From: Planctomicrobium piriforme
Lineage (GTDB): Bacteria; Planctomycetota; Planctomycetia; Planctomycetales; Planctomycetaceae
Assembly (NCBI GenBank): GCA_945860955.1
Contig: CAMATH010000009.1
Coordinates: 1-64,000, forward strand
Direction of reading: 5' to 3'
DNA length: 64,000 nt
A program made the position numbers and the translations under genes. The notes below the pieces were generated by a model that saw only the letters and a list, made by a program, of their open reading frames with translations, searched no databases and was not told the origin of the DNA. How positions within the stretch are numbered: position 1 is the first letter of the stretch; the number at the start of each line of letters is the position of its first letter. Of this stretch, positions 34,871-44,513 are shown piece after piece.

Positions 34871-36286
34871 CTACTGCGCGGCGGCCGCCTCGGCCTTTCC
34901 AGCGGCGACGCCCAGCGGCTCCACGACGCGATTCTCGGCCGCAAGCAGGATCTGCATCGCTTTCACGAGAACCCCCTCCACGTCGGGAGCGACCAGCGAC
35001 GCGTCGGGGCTGGGTTCGTAGCCCCCTTGTTGGTAGGCGACCCGGGTCCCGATGTACCACGGGGCGTAATCGCCATACGCGGCCATCGCCACGAACAAGT
35101 CGGGACGAAGCTGTTGCGCGAGCAGTTGATATTCGACGAATAATTCCCCGGGCATGTGCAGCACCCGGGTGGACCCGAGCGTCAAACAGCCAATGTCAAT
35201 TGTGTCCCCCGCCTGACAGCGTCTCAGCCAGACCAATTCCCCGGCGAGTTGAATTCTGCGACTGGCGGGCAACTGGTCGTTTTTTACATCCTCGAGCAGT
35301 TTCGCCGCGTCCAGGTGGGGAGCCACCGGCAGCGCGACGGCGACCGACTTCCAATCGACATCCTCCGCCGAAATTGGCAATTTTTTCTCGTCGTCCCAGG
35401 CACGGGTCATTCCTGCCGCCACGCGGTCGGCCAATACCTGCCGGTTTTCGTGCGCGCCGTCGTTGTATTTCCCCGCGCCGATATTCCCGCCGGCACCGTT
35501 GAAGTGAATGTGCAACACTCGTGTCGCCTGCTGTCGCTGGTTGCGGGCGAGTCCCGGAAAGTCGGGATTCGCCTGGCCGGTTCGGTAGTAACTCTGGGGA
35601 TGGGTCGCGTAGTAGGTGAGTGTCACCAGTTTCTTTTCGGCGTTCCAAAAACTGATCGACTTGAGGTTTCGATCGATGACCCCTTCGGGATACGCGCGAA
35701 CAGCCGGGTCGGCGGTCGCCGTGTAGCGAACATGTTTGACTTTGCCGTCGGCTCCCAGAATCCGGCGACTGGAGGCGACCTGTTCAACCACCCCTAGCCC
35801 AACTCCCAGATGTGTGACAGGTTGGGCCTCTTGAATCGCTTTCGCGACCCCCTGGGCCGACCGGCGCATGACATCGCGGGCGGAGGGAGAATCGAAGATC
35901 GTCTCGCGAATTCCGACTTGGTCAACCAGCGCGGCGACCGACAAATCGCACCAGGGTGCGTCGTGCTGATGCAGCGCATGGACCGCGACGCGATCGGGAG
36001 TGGTTTTCGCCGCCCGGGCGAGTTCTTCCCGGAAGACCTTGTTCCCATCATTCCCCACGCCGATCCAGTCGATCGCACATAGTACGATCGGCTTTCCTTT
36101 TCCGATCAGAACAATTCCGCGGCAAGTCAGGGGGGTCGTGACTTCGCGTGTGACGTTGTACGCCATCGGACTGCCTATGGGAGGGGAGGCATCCACATCA
36201 AACGTGCCGACCCGCAGCGGCTCGGCGGCACGAGCGCTCGCCACAACGGACGCGACCAGCAGGCTGAGAACGAGTTTCGCGCGCAT
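34871..36286 (-). CDS. Neutral/alkaline ceramidase-like secreted protein
   Basis: The product is 471 residues with a signal peptide (MRAKLVLSLLVASVVASARA). The body resembles the N-terminal catalytic domain of neutral ceramidases: VGTFDVDASPPIGSPM, then HALHQHDAPWCD, and THPQSYYRTGQANPDFPG, with histidines that bind zinc. In Pseudomonas ceramidase a serine in a GDVSPN loop is the nucleophile; the matching loop here reads NGAGGNIGAGKYNDG and has no serine, so amidase action on ceramide is uncertain. AGAGG lies upstream of ATG at 36286. It follows the esterase gene by 83 bases on the same strand and is probably co-transcribed. Confidence 0.85.
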   Translation of the reverse strand: MRAKLVLSLLVASVVASARAAEPLRVGTFDVDASPPIGSPMAYNVTREVTTPLTCRGIVLIGKGKPIVLCAIDWIGVGNDGNKVFREELARAAKTTPDRVAVHALHQHDAPWCDLSVAALVDQVGIRETIFDSPSARDVMRRSAQGVAKAIQEAQPVTHLGVGLGVVEQVASSRRILGADGKVKHVRYTATADPAVRAYPEGVIDRNLKSISFWNAEKKLVTLTYYATHPQSYYRTGQANPDFPGLARNQRQQATRVLHIHFNGAGGNIGAGKYNDGAHENRQVLADRVAAGMTRAWDDEKKLPISAEDVDWKSVAVALPVAPHLDAAKLLEDVKNDQLPASRRIQLAGELVWLRRCQAGDTIDIGCLTLGSTRVLHMPGELFVEYQLLAQQLRPDLFVAMAAYGDYAPWYIGTRVAYQQGGYEPSPDASLVAPDVEGVLVKAMQILLAAENRVVEPLGVAAGKAEAAAAQ

Positions 36287-36369
36287 CCTGGAGAACCTCT
36301 TGATGGTTAAATTGGCGCTTGATGGGAATTGTCGCGGACTGGCGGTGGTGACCTGGGCGTCGCGCCAGG

Positions 36370-38376
36370 TCATTCGTCGCGAATCACCAGCCGGTCGGCG
36401 TGGCCCGCGTTTTTGTAGATCTGCGTCGTCTTGTCGCGCAGCGGTCGCGATGGGCCGATCAGGGTTAACCGCCGTGGTGCCAGCATCCCCAACGCGTCGG
36501 GAATGTCGAGTGTCCGCAGTACGTTGAGAAAGATCGGACCTTCGCGGTGTGACGCCGGTGGATCGATGAGCAACACCTCGGCGATGCAGTTGTCAAACAG
36601 GGCGGCGTACGCCCCGAGAATACCGGCTTGCCCCCTCCCCACAACTCCGACCAGCAATTCCCCCCCTTCGGATTCATGCAGCCAGCGGGCAACCGCTTGA
36701 ATGTCCCAGACACGCAGCGTGTCGACGGTTCGCCCCAACAGGGCATGCGACCGCTCCACGTAGTTTGGCGGATTCTTGCGGGTGTAGGCTGAAAACGCCC
36801 CAAAACCGCGAGGACTGACGCACGTCACAATCGCGTCCGCAGGGATCTTTCCCTTCGCCCAGGCGGGGAATTCCCCCTCGGCGTCGTCGGCGTCCAGAAT
36901 CACCACCCAGAGACGCTTTGGTGCCGAATTGTCTTTGGGTTTCAGCTCGTTCTTCGCGGGTGCAGCTCCGGGAGTCACCCGCGCCAAGACGGCCGTCGCG
37001 TCATCCGTCTGCAAAATGGTCCGTCCATCGGGGCGACTCTCTCTCACTTCGGCCGCGGGAATTTCATCGGGCCAATCGCGAAAGACGTTTTTCAAAAGTC
37101 CCGCACGCAAGGTGTTTGACCACTGTTCGAACTCAGAGGCGTTGGCGGGCGCGGTCACCTTCGCGACGGGCACAAACGTCTCGTCGATTTTGGAATTCAG
37201 ACTGTCCGCAGGCAGGTCACTTTCCTCCGGAAACACGCGGAGTTCTTTCCCGGGAATCTTGGGGAGTTGAGGTTCCTGAACCTCGGCATTGTCGTTTCTC
37301 AAGTGCCGATTGATGAAACGGTACGCCATCAGCCGCAGTTCCAGATTGTCTTCGTGGCCACCGGGAGTCACGCCAATATCAAACAGATCACCCGGCTTTT
37401 TCTGGTAGAAGTTGTAGAGCCGTTCGAGTCGGGTTCGGATCCGCTCGTTCGCGGGCATCGGGAAGATGGTGTCATGCCCCGAGTTTTCGAACAGCATGGG
37501 ACGGGGGGCGACGAGGGCGGCGATTGTCGACCACTCCCAGCGGTAGGCGTTGTACAGGAACATGCAGTCGCAATGTCCGTTGACGACTTTGTCCGTCACA
37601 TAACTCTGGAGATCGCTCATTCCACTGACCGGAACGCAAACCTTGACACGCTCGTCGGCGGCGGTGATCCAGAACGTCGCTGCCCCGCCGCCACTGATGC
37701 CGGTGACCGCGATCCGCGCGGCGTCGACTTCGGGACGCGTTACCAGATAGTCAATCGCCCGCACTCCATTCCAGCATTCCACACCGGCCGACGTGTACCC
37801 CGCCGACTGCCACCACCAACGCTGGTGCTGATAGGTGCCATGGTGAATTCCAGAGACCTCCCCGAGTTGCAGCGTGTCGATGATCAGGCAGGCATAGCCG
37901 TGCGTGGCGAACCACGATCCGTGATGCTGAAAGGCGGTTTTGTTGCCATCACGACCGCGACCGGAGTGCCCGCAGACGTAGAGCACCGTCGGCAGTTTGT
38001 CTTTCGGTAACGGATGGGGGAGGTACAAATTGCCGGTCACGTAGAGTCCGGGTTTCGATTGAAAATGGACATTCTCCACCCGAAACCCGTCCCGTTCCAA
38101 CGCACCCGTGACAACCGCTTTCAGCGGCGTCTTTTCTGGGATCGGCCAGAGTCCCAGCATGTCGAGGAACTGCTCTTTTCGCTCGGCCCGTTGTGCCTCC
38201 CATTCTTCACGCGACGTGACCCACGACAGCTCTCCGCCGGAAAGTCGCGACGATTCGGTGGCCAGCCAGCGCTCCATCACCGCGTCTCCATCGCGCGGCT
38301 CTTGAGCCCGGACGATCGGCACGCAGGTCGCGGACAGAAGGAACATCGACGCAACAACGAGAAAGCGACGCATCAC
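36370..38376 (-). CDS. Secreted alpha/beta hydrolase, acetyl xylan esterase-like
   Basis: The product is 668 residues with a signal peptide (MMRRFLVVASMFLLSATC). An AXE1/alpha-beta hydrolase domain fills about residues 100-360. The nucleophile elbow is GISGGG with the serine near residue 228; VTPGGHEDNLELR near residue 345 carries the likely catalytic histidine, and an aspartate lies in ENSGHDTIFPM. A second, shorter domain (about 430-668) also looks like a degenerate hydrolase fold without a clear elbow (LVGVVGRGQAGILGAYAALF). Substrates in this group are acetylated polysaccharides or other esters. It is the first gene of a two-gene operon with the ceramidase-like gene. Confidence 0.88.
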   Translation of the reverse strand: MMRRFLVVASMFLLSATCVPIVRAQEPRDGDAVMERWLATESSRLSGGELSWVTSREEWEAQRAERKEQFLDMLGLWPIPEKTPLKAVVTGALERDGFRVENVHFQSKPGLYVTGNLYLPHPLPKDKLPTVLYVCGHSGRGRDGNKTAFQHHGSWFATHGYACLIIDTLQLGEVSGIHHGTYQHQRWWWQSAGYTSAGVECWNGVRAIDYLVTRPEVDAARIAVTGISGGGAATFWITAADERVKVCVPVSGMSDLQSYVTDKVVNGHCDCMFLYNAYRWEWSTIAALVAPRPMLFENSGHDTIFPMPANERIRTRLERLYNFYQKKPGDLFDIGVTPGGHEDNLELRLMAYRFINRHLRNDNAEVQEPQLPKIPGKELRVFPEESDLPADSLNSKIDETFVPVAKVTAPANASEFEQWSNTLRAGLLKNVFRDWPDEIPAAEVRESRPDGRTILQTDDATAVLARVTPGAAPAKNELKPKDNSAPKRLWVVILDADDAEGEFPAWAKGKIPADAIVTCVSPRGFGAFSAYTRKNPPNYVERSHALLGRTVDTLRVWDIQAVARWLHESEGGELLVGVVGRGQAGILGAYAALFDNCIAEVLLIDPPASHREGPIFLNVLRTLDIPDALGMLAPRRLTLIGPSRPLRDKTTQIYKNAGHADRLVIRDE

Positions 38377-38431
38377 AGACTCCTGCGAGACTGGGGACGG
38401 TTCGGAGGACGCGGCCTGATTCCATGGGCCT

Positions 38432-38460
38432 ATTGTCTACGACGGGGCGTACTTCGACAA
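38432..38460 (-). promoter_or_regulatory. Candidate promoter for the esterase/ceramidase-like operon
   Basis: On the minus strand TTGTCG (38460-38455) and GACAAT (38437-38432) are separated by 17 bases; each box matches four of six consensus positions. Transcription would begin about 50 bases before the ATG at 38376. Confidence 0.3.
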
Positions 38461-38602
38461 CTCGCCGGCCCCTAGTTGACATCAATGCCCCGTTCGCCCA
38501 ATTCGACTGGCGTCACAGTACAATCTGCGGTTAGAATCCCAGAAGTGAGTTAGACAGTTTCGGTGCCGTCACCCTGGAGAGTCGACAGACGGAGTTGAAG
38601 TG

Positions 38603-39415
38603 ATGACTGTGCAAAGTCCCGTCGTAGAGCTGTATTACCCGGAATCGGATGGGCAACCGATGGCAGAAACCGATTTGCATCGTGACTGGATGTTCCGGAT
38701 TATCGACGTATTGCAATATCGGTACGATGGCGAACCGGTGTATATCTCGGGCAACCTGTTTTTGTATTACCACGATGGAGATCCTCAGCGGTCGGTTTCC
38801 CCTGATGCGCTGGTGGTGAAAGGGATACCGGCGGGAATGCGTCGGATCTACAAAGTGTGGGAGGAGGGGAAGGTGCCGGACGTCGTGTTCGAAACGACCT
38901 CCGAGTCAACGCGTCGCAACGACACTGTGCGAAAATTCGAGTTGTACGCGCGGATCGGTATTCGCGAGTATTTTCTGTACGATCCAACCGCCGACTACCT
39001 GAATCCGCCGCTGCAAGGATATCGGCTCGGCTCAAATGGCTACGTCCGAATCGAGCCGGACACGGAGCGCCGACTGACTTGCGAAGAACTGGATTTGTTC
39101 CTGGAGTTACGCGACGGGGCGCTCGTGTTTCGAGATCGACAGACCGGGCGAATTCAACTGACCCGCGCTGAAGCGATCGCCGAAGATCGCGACCGACAGG
39201 CCACCGCCCGGCGGACGGCGGAGGTTGCTCGTCGAGCTGCGGAAGCCGCCCAGCGATCCGCAGACGCGGCACGTCTCAATGCGGAAGCGGAACTCGATCG
39301 GGAGTTGGCCGCGCGCATCGCCGCCGAGGCGCATGGCGTCCAACTGGCGGCCGAGATCGCCGCCCTGCGCGCACAGTTGGCAGAGAAAGCTTCCGAACCC
39401 AACGCGGGACAATAA
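38603..39415 (+). CDS. Uma2 family endonuclease-like protein with coiled-coil tail
   Basis: The product is 270 residues. The first 180 residues form the Uma2 restriction-endonuclease-like fold, with PD-(D/E)XK elements in SPDALVVKG, PDVVFETTSEST and FELYARIGIREYFLYDP. These proteins are abundant in cyanobacteria and planctomycetes and their role is unsettled. From about residue 185 there is an alanine- and arginine-rich coiled coil (ATARRTAEVARRAAEAAQRS). ATG at 38603 has GGAG 8 bases upstream; the GTG codon directly in front is less likely. The 226-base gap to the divergent esterase gene contains TTGACA at 38476 and TACAAT at 38519, but their spacing does not make one promoter. Confidence 0.88.
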   Translation: MTVQSPVVELYYPESDGQPMAETDLHRDWMFRIIDVLQYRYDGEPVYISGNLFLYYHDGDPQRSVSPDALVVKGIPAGMRRIYKVWEEGKVPDVVFETTSESTRRNDTVRKFELYARIGIREYFLYDPTADYLNPPLQGYRLGSNGYVRIEPDTERRLTCEELDLFLELRDGALVFRDRQTGRIQLTRAEAIAEDRDRQATARRTAEVARRAAEAAQRSADAARLNAEAELDRELAARIAAEAHGVQLAAEIAALRAQLAEKASEPNAGQ

Positions 39416-39431
39416 CGCCTCACGCTCCCGG

Positions 39432-40445
39432 TCACAGGAGGCCGGTCGTTTCCGGGAAGCCGCACAAGAGATTGAAATTCTGTGCCGCGACCCCGGCCGC
39501 CCCTTTGATCAGGTTGTCGAGGCAGGAGATGATAATCGCCTGTCCGCGCGCTTGGCGGACCGTGATGTCGCAGAAGTTGGTGAACGCCGAGTCTTTTGTC
39601 GACGGCAGGTGATCGACAACGCGCACAAACGGCTTGCCGGCGTAAAACTCGCGAACGGCGGCGATCAGCTCGGCGTCGGTGGCCGACCGGGTGAGGCGCG
39701 CGTAGATCGTCGCGATGATCCCGCGATCCATGGGGACCAGATGCGGTGTGAAAATCGCTTCCACCCCGTGGCCGGTCGCCTGGCTCAAGACCTGTTCAAT
39801 CTCGGGCAGATGGCGGTGTTTGTTCCCGACCGAGTAGGCGCTCATCGCCTCATTGCATTCGGAAAACAGGGTGTTCAGTTTCGGTGTGCGACCCGCACCC
39901 GAAACGCCACTTTTGGCATCGATCACAATTCCCGAGGGCTCAATCCAGCCGCGCGACAGCAGGGGCGCGAGCGCCAGAATGGACGCACTGGTGTAGCATC
40001 CGGGGTTGGCTATCAGAGATTGGCCCGGAATGCGCTCTGCAAACAGCTCGGGCAGCCCGTAGACTGTGGTCGCCAGGCGGCCGGGATCGGAATGTTTGTG
40101 TCCGTACCACTTCTCATAGACCAGGGGATCGTTCAAGCGGTAGTCGGCGCTCAAGTCGATCACCTTCGCCCCGCCTGCCAGGAGTGTGGGAACCGCTTCC
40201 ATGCTGGCGACATGGGGCAGGCAACAGAACACCACTTCCGCACGCTGGGCGACCTGAGCGGGTGTCAGATCTTCACACTTGAGATCGAGCCGGCCGTAGA
40301 GGCTCTGGTGAATTGTGTGGATGGGAGGAGACCCCTCCTGCCGCGTGGTGAGGGCGGTGATCTTTGCTCCCGGATGGCGCAAGAGGATCTTGATGAGTTC
40401 CAGCGCGGTGTAACCGGTGGCGCCGAGGATGGCGACCTGAACCAT
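39432..40445 (-). CDS. argC: N-acetyl-gamma-glutamyl-phosphate reductase
   Basis: The product is 337 residues. ArgC reduces N-acetylglutamyl phosphate to the semialdehyde in arginine synthesis. The NADPH-binding start [19 protein letters not shown] is intact, and the catalytic cysteine is in [15 protein letters not shown] near residue 148. The motif [13 protein letters not shown] and the substrate-binding VSGAGRTPK fit ArgC type 1. ATG at 40445 is the conserved start although no clear ribosome-binding site precedes it. No other arg genes adjoin it. It converges on the Uma2 gene with 16 bases between and is divergent from the cupin gene. Confidence 0.95.
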   Translation of the reverse strand: MVQVAILGATGYTALELIKILLRHPGAKITALTTRQEGSPPIHTIHQSLYGRLDLKCEDLTPAQVAQRAEVVFCCLPHVASMEAVPTLLAGGAKVIDLSADYRLNDPLVYEKWYGHKHSDPGRLATTVYGLPELFAERIPGQSLIANPGCYTSASILALAPLLSRGWIEPSGIVIDAKSGVSGAGRTPKLNTLFSECNEAMSAYSVGNKHRHLPEIEQVLSQATGHGVEAIFTPHLVPMDRGIIATIYARLTRSATDAELIAAVREFYAGKPFVRVVDHLPSTKDSAFTNFCDITVRQARGQAIIISCLDNLIKGAAGVAAQNFNLLCGFPETTGLL

Positions 40446-40506
40446 GGCGATATCGTGGGCTGAGAAGTGGAGTTGAAGGGGATCGTACGGTGTGGACGTC
40501 GGGGGG

Positions 40507-40512
40507 ATTTTA
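40507..40512 (-). promoter_or_regulatory. Candidate -10 box upstream of argC
   Basis: TAAAAT on the minus strand matches five of six -10 positions, with a poor TCGATT at the -35 distance. It lies about 60 bases upstream of the argC ATG. Confidence 0.3.
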
Positions 40513-40575
40513 GCGAAATGGAGCGTGAGAATCGACGACCGCGAGCGCGCCTCCAGAATCCGCACGTCGGGTCGC

Positions 40576-40604
40576 TTGATATCATCGTTCAGTCGAGGTA
40601 TGAA
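40576..40604 (+). promoter_or_regulatory. Promoter candidate for the cupin/isomerase/oxidoreductase genes
   Basis: TTGATA at 40576-40581 (five of six) is followed after 17 bases by TATGAA at 40599-40604 (four of six). It lies about 60 bases upstream of the ATG at 40668. Confidence 0.45.
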
Positions 40605-40667
40605 AACGGTTTCGACTTCGCGACACGCGCCTTTTTCCTCACTTGATACTCCACCGGACTTCGCCCC

Positions 40668-41897
40668 ATGGCCAATGTGGCTTCTGTCGTTTCCCAAGCG
40701 CTGACTGACACCGACGGCATTTTGCGGCTCGCGCCGACGTGGGTTCCACGGTCGTTTCTGCAACCAGGCAAACGGCTCAAGCTCCATCCGGCGGACTACT
40801 ACCATCTGGGGACGCACCGTGGCGGCATTGACGAACGGTGGTTTGCCTCCACCACGGTCGCGACCAACGAAGGGGCTCCCGAAGACGAAGGTCTGAGCTA
40901 CGTAGTGGTCGACGGCAAAAAGGCGTTCACCCTCCGCGACGCGGTCGCCGAGCTGAAGGACGAACTGGTCGGCAAGTCGATCTGGAAAAAGTACGCACGT
41001 TGGCCTGTGTATTCGAAATTTTTCGACAACATGGGGCCGATTCCGCACCACATGCATCAGAACGACAAGCAGGCGAAGCTGACCGGGCAGGAAGGCAAAC
41101 CCGAGTCGTACTATTTCCCGCCGCAAATGAACCAGATCGGAAACAATTTTCCGTACACGTTCATGGGATTGGAACCGGGGACGACAAAGCAGGAGATCGT
41201 CGAATGTCTCAATCGCTGGAATGACGGTGACAACGGCATCCTGAACTACTCGAAGGCGTACCGTCTGCAACCGGGAACCGGCTGGTTGATTCCCCCCTGC
41301 GTGCTGCACGCCCCAGGAAGTCTGGTGACGTACGAACCGCAATGGGGCAGCGACGTGTTCGCCATGTACCAGTCGATGGTCGAAGGGCGGGCGGTTCCCC
41401 GGTCATTGCTCACCAAAGACTTCCCGAAAGAAAAGCACGACAACAACAAATACTTGGTCGACGCTCTCGATTGGGAAGGGAACGTCGATCCGAACTTCAA
41501 GGACAATCACTTCCTCGAACCGATCCCCGTCGCGAAGACCGAGAAGGAAGGTTGGGTTGACCGCTGGATTGTCTACGGCAAGGTGAGCGGCAAGCAGTTG
41601 TTTACGGCGAAAGAGCTGACCGTTCAGCCCGGCAAGAAGTGTACGATTCAGGACGGCGGCGCGTACGGCTGGATCACCGTCCAAGGTCGCGGGCGGATTG
41701 GCAATGTGGAATTGCAGTCCCCGGTCATGATCCGTCACTGGGAAATCACACAGGACGAAGTGTTCGTGACCGCGAAGCGCGCGGCGGCCGGTGTGGAAAT
41801 CGAGAACACCGGAACCGAGCCGTTGGTTGGCCTCCGGTATTTCGGTCCCGACGCCCAGCCCGAAGCCCCGGCGATTGGCGACGCGAAGAAGAAGTAG
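40668..41897 (+). CDS. Cupin protein resembling mannose-6-phosphate isomerase
   Basis: The product is 409 residues. The layout recalls class I phosphomannose isomerase: an N-terminal cupin half with [10 protein letters not shown] near residue 125, whose histidines are likely metal ligands, a helical insert and the strands [19 protein letters not shown]. The C-terminal cupin half (about 310-400) includes the [19 protein letters not shown] turn. It is not a close PMI match and lacks some of that family's signature, so isomerase activity is a guess. It is followed after 98 bases by a TIM-barrel isomerase and then a Gfo/Idh gene on the same strand, which places it in a sugar-conversion context. 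Confidence 0.72.
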   Translation: MANVASVVSQALTDTDGILRLAPTWVPRSFLQPGKRLKLHPADYYHLGTHRGGIDERWFASTTVATNEGAPEDEGLSYVVVDGKKAFTLRDAVAELKDELVGKSIWKKYARWPVYSKFFDNMGPIPHHMHQNDKQAKLTGQEGKPESYYFPPQMNQIGNNFPYTFMGLEPGTTKQEIVECLNRWNDGDNGILNYSKAYRLQPGTGWLIPPCVLHAPGSLVTYEPQWGSDVFAMYQSMVEGRAVPRSLLTKDFPKEKHDNNKYLVDALDWEGNVDPNFKDNHFLEPIPVAKTEKEGWVDRWIVYGKVSGKQLFTAKELTVQPGKKCTIQDGGAYGWITVQGRGRIGNVELQSPVMIRHWEITQDEVFVTAKRAAAGVEIENTGTEPLVGLRYFGPDAQPEAPAIGDAKKK

Positions 41898-41995
41898 TTC
41901 TACCAGCGAACCGAACGGCGAAAGTCGAATTCCCTAGGGATTCGATTTTCGTCATTTCGATCTCTGTCATTTTTCATCAGCAAGGTCCAGGTCAC

Positions 41996-43051
41996 ATGAG
42001 CAGCTCGCGCAATAACTTTCCTAAACTGCACAACGCCAGTTGGCCGGGAGTGGTCGGGAAGGGTTCCCCCGGGGGCGAGCCGATCATTGAACTGGACACC
42101 ATGCTGAAACTGACGGCGGCGGCGGAAGTCGACGGCGTGAAGTTTGACGGTGTGGACGTGTTCCTCTTCGCGCCCCACTGCGACATTGATTCCAGCGACG
42201 ACGACCTCAAGCGGCTTGCCGACAAGGTCACTTCGTACAACCTGAAAATCGGATCGGTGGTCGCTCCGGTTTGGCCCCCCACCGGGGGAGGGTCGGCGAT
42301 GGGCACCGAAGCCGAGCGCAACCAGTTTGTGGAACAGGTTCGCAAAGGATGCCGGATCGCGAAACGGCTCCGGGAATTGGGGGTTCGCCCTTATGGCATC
42401 GTGCGAATCGACTCGGCGAGCGGTCCGGCCGACTGGGCGAAAGACCCCGAGGGAAGCCAGAAGCTGATCGCCGACACGTTCCGGCGGGCGGCCGACGTCG
42501 CCCAGGATCACGGCGAGCGGCTGGCTGCCGAGGGAGAGATCTGCTGGGGTGGAATGCACAGTTGGAAGCGGATGGTGCAACTCCTCGAGATGACCGACCG
42601 TCCTGGAGTGGTCGGTTTCCAGGCCGACATGGCCCACACGCTGCTGTATACCCTGGGCTACAACGCCCCCGAGGATCGCATTCTTCCGGAAAACTGGAAT
42701 TGGAGCGATCCGAAAGTTCTTGACGACGCCTTGGCGACTCTGACGGCGGCCCTGCGTCCCTGGACCATCGACTTCCACGTCGCCCAGAACGACGCGACCG
42801 TCAAGGGGTCCGGTTCGCACGACAAAACGGGAAAACACTGCCTGCCCACCGATCCGAACGGCAAGCTGTCGATCGCGCATCACGCGCGGCATTGGCTCCG
42901 CGATTCCTACGGCAACCCGCTCCGCAAATACCGCCACATTTGCTGGGATGGCTGCATGTTCCCCAACGACACCATGATGCTCCCCGGAACCTGGAACAGC
43001 ATCCTGAAAGAGATGATCGCGGTGCGGGATCAGCACGGCTGGTACGAGTGA
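41996..43051 (+). CDS. Sugar phosphate isomerase/epimerase (TIM barrel)
   Basis: The product is 351 residues of the xylose-isomerase-like TIM barrel. Strand ends carrying likely metal ligands are [14 protein letters not shown] (glutamate), [14 protein letters not shown] (aspartate/histidine) and [11 protein letters not shown] (histidine). The first strand with [19 protein letters not shown] is also typical. It would isomerise or epimerise a sugar or related polyol, substrate unknown. ATG at 41996 follows AGG closely. It lies between the cupin gene and the Gfo/Idh gene, 98 and 192 bases away. Confidence 0.87.
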   Translation: MSSSRNNFPKLHNASWPGVVGKGSPGGEPIIELDTMLKLTAAAEVDGVKFDGVDVFLFAPHCDIDSSDDDLKRLADKVTSYNLKIGSVVAPVWPPTGGGSAMGTEAERNQFVEQVRKGCRIAKRLRELGVRPYGIVRIDSASGPADWAKDPEGSQKLIADTFRRAADVAQDHGERLAAEGEICWGGMHSWKRMVQLLEMTDRPGVVGFQADMAHTLLYTLGYNAPEDRILPENWNWSDPKVLDDALATLTAALRPWTIDFHVAQNDATVKGSGSHDKTGKHCLPTDPNGKLSIAHHARHWLRDSYGNPLRKYRHICWDGCMFPNDTMMLPGTWNSILKEMIAVRDQHGWYE

Positions 43052-43243
43052 GAATTGTCGGTTGAGATTTCAAGTCTGTCGGCCCCTTGCGCTGAGCGTT
43101 AGGGGCCACCCATTCGAACTCTCAACGTGACCGCCGTTCCTGGAACTCCGACGCGTCTGTATTGTCATTCGAACTCGAATCGCGGCATTCGTCCGTGGTT
43201 CGAGTCTTGATCCTCCGTCCTTCAGCCCCATTTCAACAATTCC

Positions 43244-44383
43244 ATGTCAAAACCCCTCAACATCGGCATGATCGGCTACGGCTTTATGGGCCGGGCTCAT
43301 TCGAACGGCTATCGCCGGGTCGGCAATTTCTTTGATCTCGCGTACCATCCGGTGTTGAAAGCGGTGTGCGCCCGAGACGCGGCGAAGGCCAAGGACTTCG
43401 CCGACCGATGGGGTTACGAATCGATCGAAACCGACTGGCGGAAGCTGGTCGAACGCAAAGACATCGACGCGGTGGATATCTGCGTCCCCAACAATCTGCA
43501 CAAAGAAATCTCCATCGCCTGCGCGAACGCTGGCAAGATGGTGTTGTGTGAAAAACCCTTGTCGATGAACGTCGCCGAGGGGGAAGAGATGTGCGAGGCG
43601 GTCGAGAAAGCGGGGGTGCCGAACATGGTTTGGTACAACTATCGCCGGGTTCCCGCCGTCACGCTCGCCAAGAAGCTGATTGAAGAGGGCCGGCTGGGAC
43701 GCATCTTCCATTACCGGGCTCTGTTCCTGCAGGACTGGACGATCTCGACCGATCTGCCACAGGGGGGACAGGGACTGTGGCGGCTCGACGCGGCCGCCTC
43801 AGGCTCGGGGGTGACGGGGGATCTTCTGGCGCACTGCATTGACACGGCGATCTGGCTGAACGGCACGATCGACACCGTCAGCGCGATGACCGAGACGTTC
43901 GTTAAGGAACGGACGCACAACCTGACAGGCAAGGTCGAAAAGGTTGGAATCGACGACGCGTGCGCCTTCCTGGCCCGATTCAAGAACGGGTCGCTCGCGA
44001 CGTTTGAGTCGACCCGCTATGCCCGTGGTCACAAGGCGCTCTATACCTTTGAGATCAACGGCGAGAAAGCCTCGATCAAGTGGGATCTGCACGATCTGCA
44101 CCGTCTCGAGTACTTCGATCACCGTGACGAAGGCAAACTCCGCGGCTGGCGGTCAATTCACGTCACCGACAACGGCGGCGAACACCCCTACATGGACAAA
44201 TGGTGGGTTCCCGGCCTGCAAATCGGCTACGAACACTCATTCGTGCATCAAGTCGCCGACTTTCTCGACGGGTTGGGCAAGGGAGTTCCCGCCGAGCCGA
44301 CATTCCGGTCGGCGCTGGAAACCCAAAAGGTTTGCGACGCCGTGTTGGCCAGTGCCGCGAGCGGTGCCTGGGTCAACGTCTAA
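43244..44383 (+). CDS. Gfo/Idh/MocA family oxidoreductase
   Basis: The product is 379 residues. The Rossmann nucleotide-binding motif is [17 protein letters not shown] at the N-terminus. The EKPLSMN motif near residue 103 carries the catalytic lysine, and [10 protein letters not shown] contains the conserved histidine/aspartate pair of the C-terminal domain. Such enzymes oxidise or reduce sugars and inositols with NAD(P). It lacks a signal peptide, so it works in the cytosol, most likely on the product of the neighbouring isomerase. A terminator follows at 44441-44483. Confidence 0.93.
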   Translation: MSKPLNIGMIGYGFMGRAHSNGYRRVGNFFDLAYHPVLKAVCARDAAKAKDFADRWGYESIETDWRKLVERKDIDAVDICVPNNLHKEISIACANAGKMVLCEKPLSMNVAEGEEMCEAVEKAGVPNMVWYNYRRVPAVTLAKKLIEEGRLGRIFHYRALFLQDWTISTDLPQGGQGLWRLDAAASGSGVTGDLLAHCIDTAIWLNGTIDTVSAMTETFVKERTHNLTGKVEKVGIDDACAFLARFKNGSLATFESTRYARGHKALYTFEINGEKASIKWDLHDLHRLEYFDHRDEGKLRGWRSIHVTDNGGEHPYMDKWWVPGLQIGYEHSFVHQVADFLDGLGKGVPAEPTFRSALETQKVCDAVLASAASGAWVNV

Positions 44384-44440
44384 GCTGGTTGCTTAGAGCT
44401 TGCCGTGTCATTGGGACACGGCGTGTTATTGAACAGAGTC

Positions 44441-44483
44441 CCGGGAGACCGAATCGACAGAGAATTCGGCTCCCGGTTGTTTT
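44441..44483 (+). terminator. Terminator after the Gfo/Idh gene
   Basis: CCGGGAG plus CCGAAT (44441-44454, one bulged A) pairs with ATTCGG plus CTCCCGG (44464-44476), then TTGTTTTT. A smaller hairpin, GCCGTGTC/GACACGGC at 44402-44422, lies just before it. Confidence 0.75.
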
Positions 44484-44513
44484 TCTGTCGGTATTGCACT
44501 CCGAACGATAACA

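Noticed and set aside
38476-38524. TTGACA and TACAAT upstream of the Uma2 gene
   Set aside because: They are 37 bases apart, too far for one promoter.
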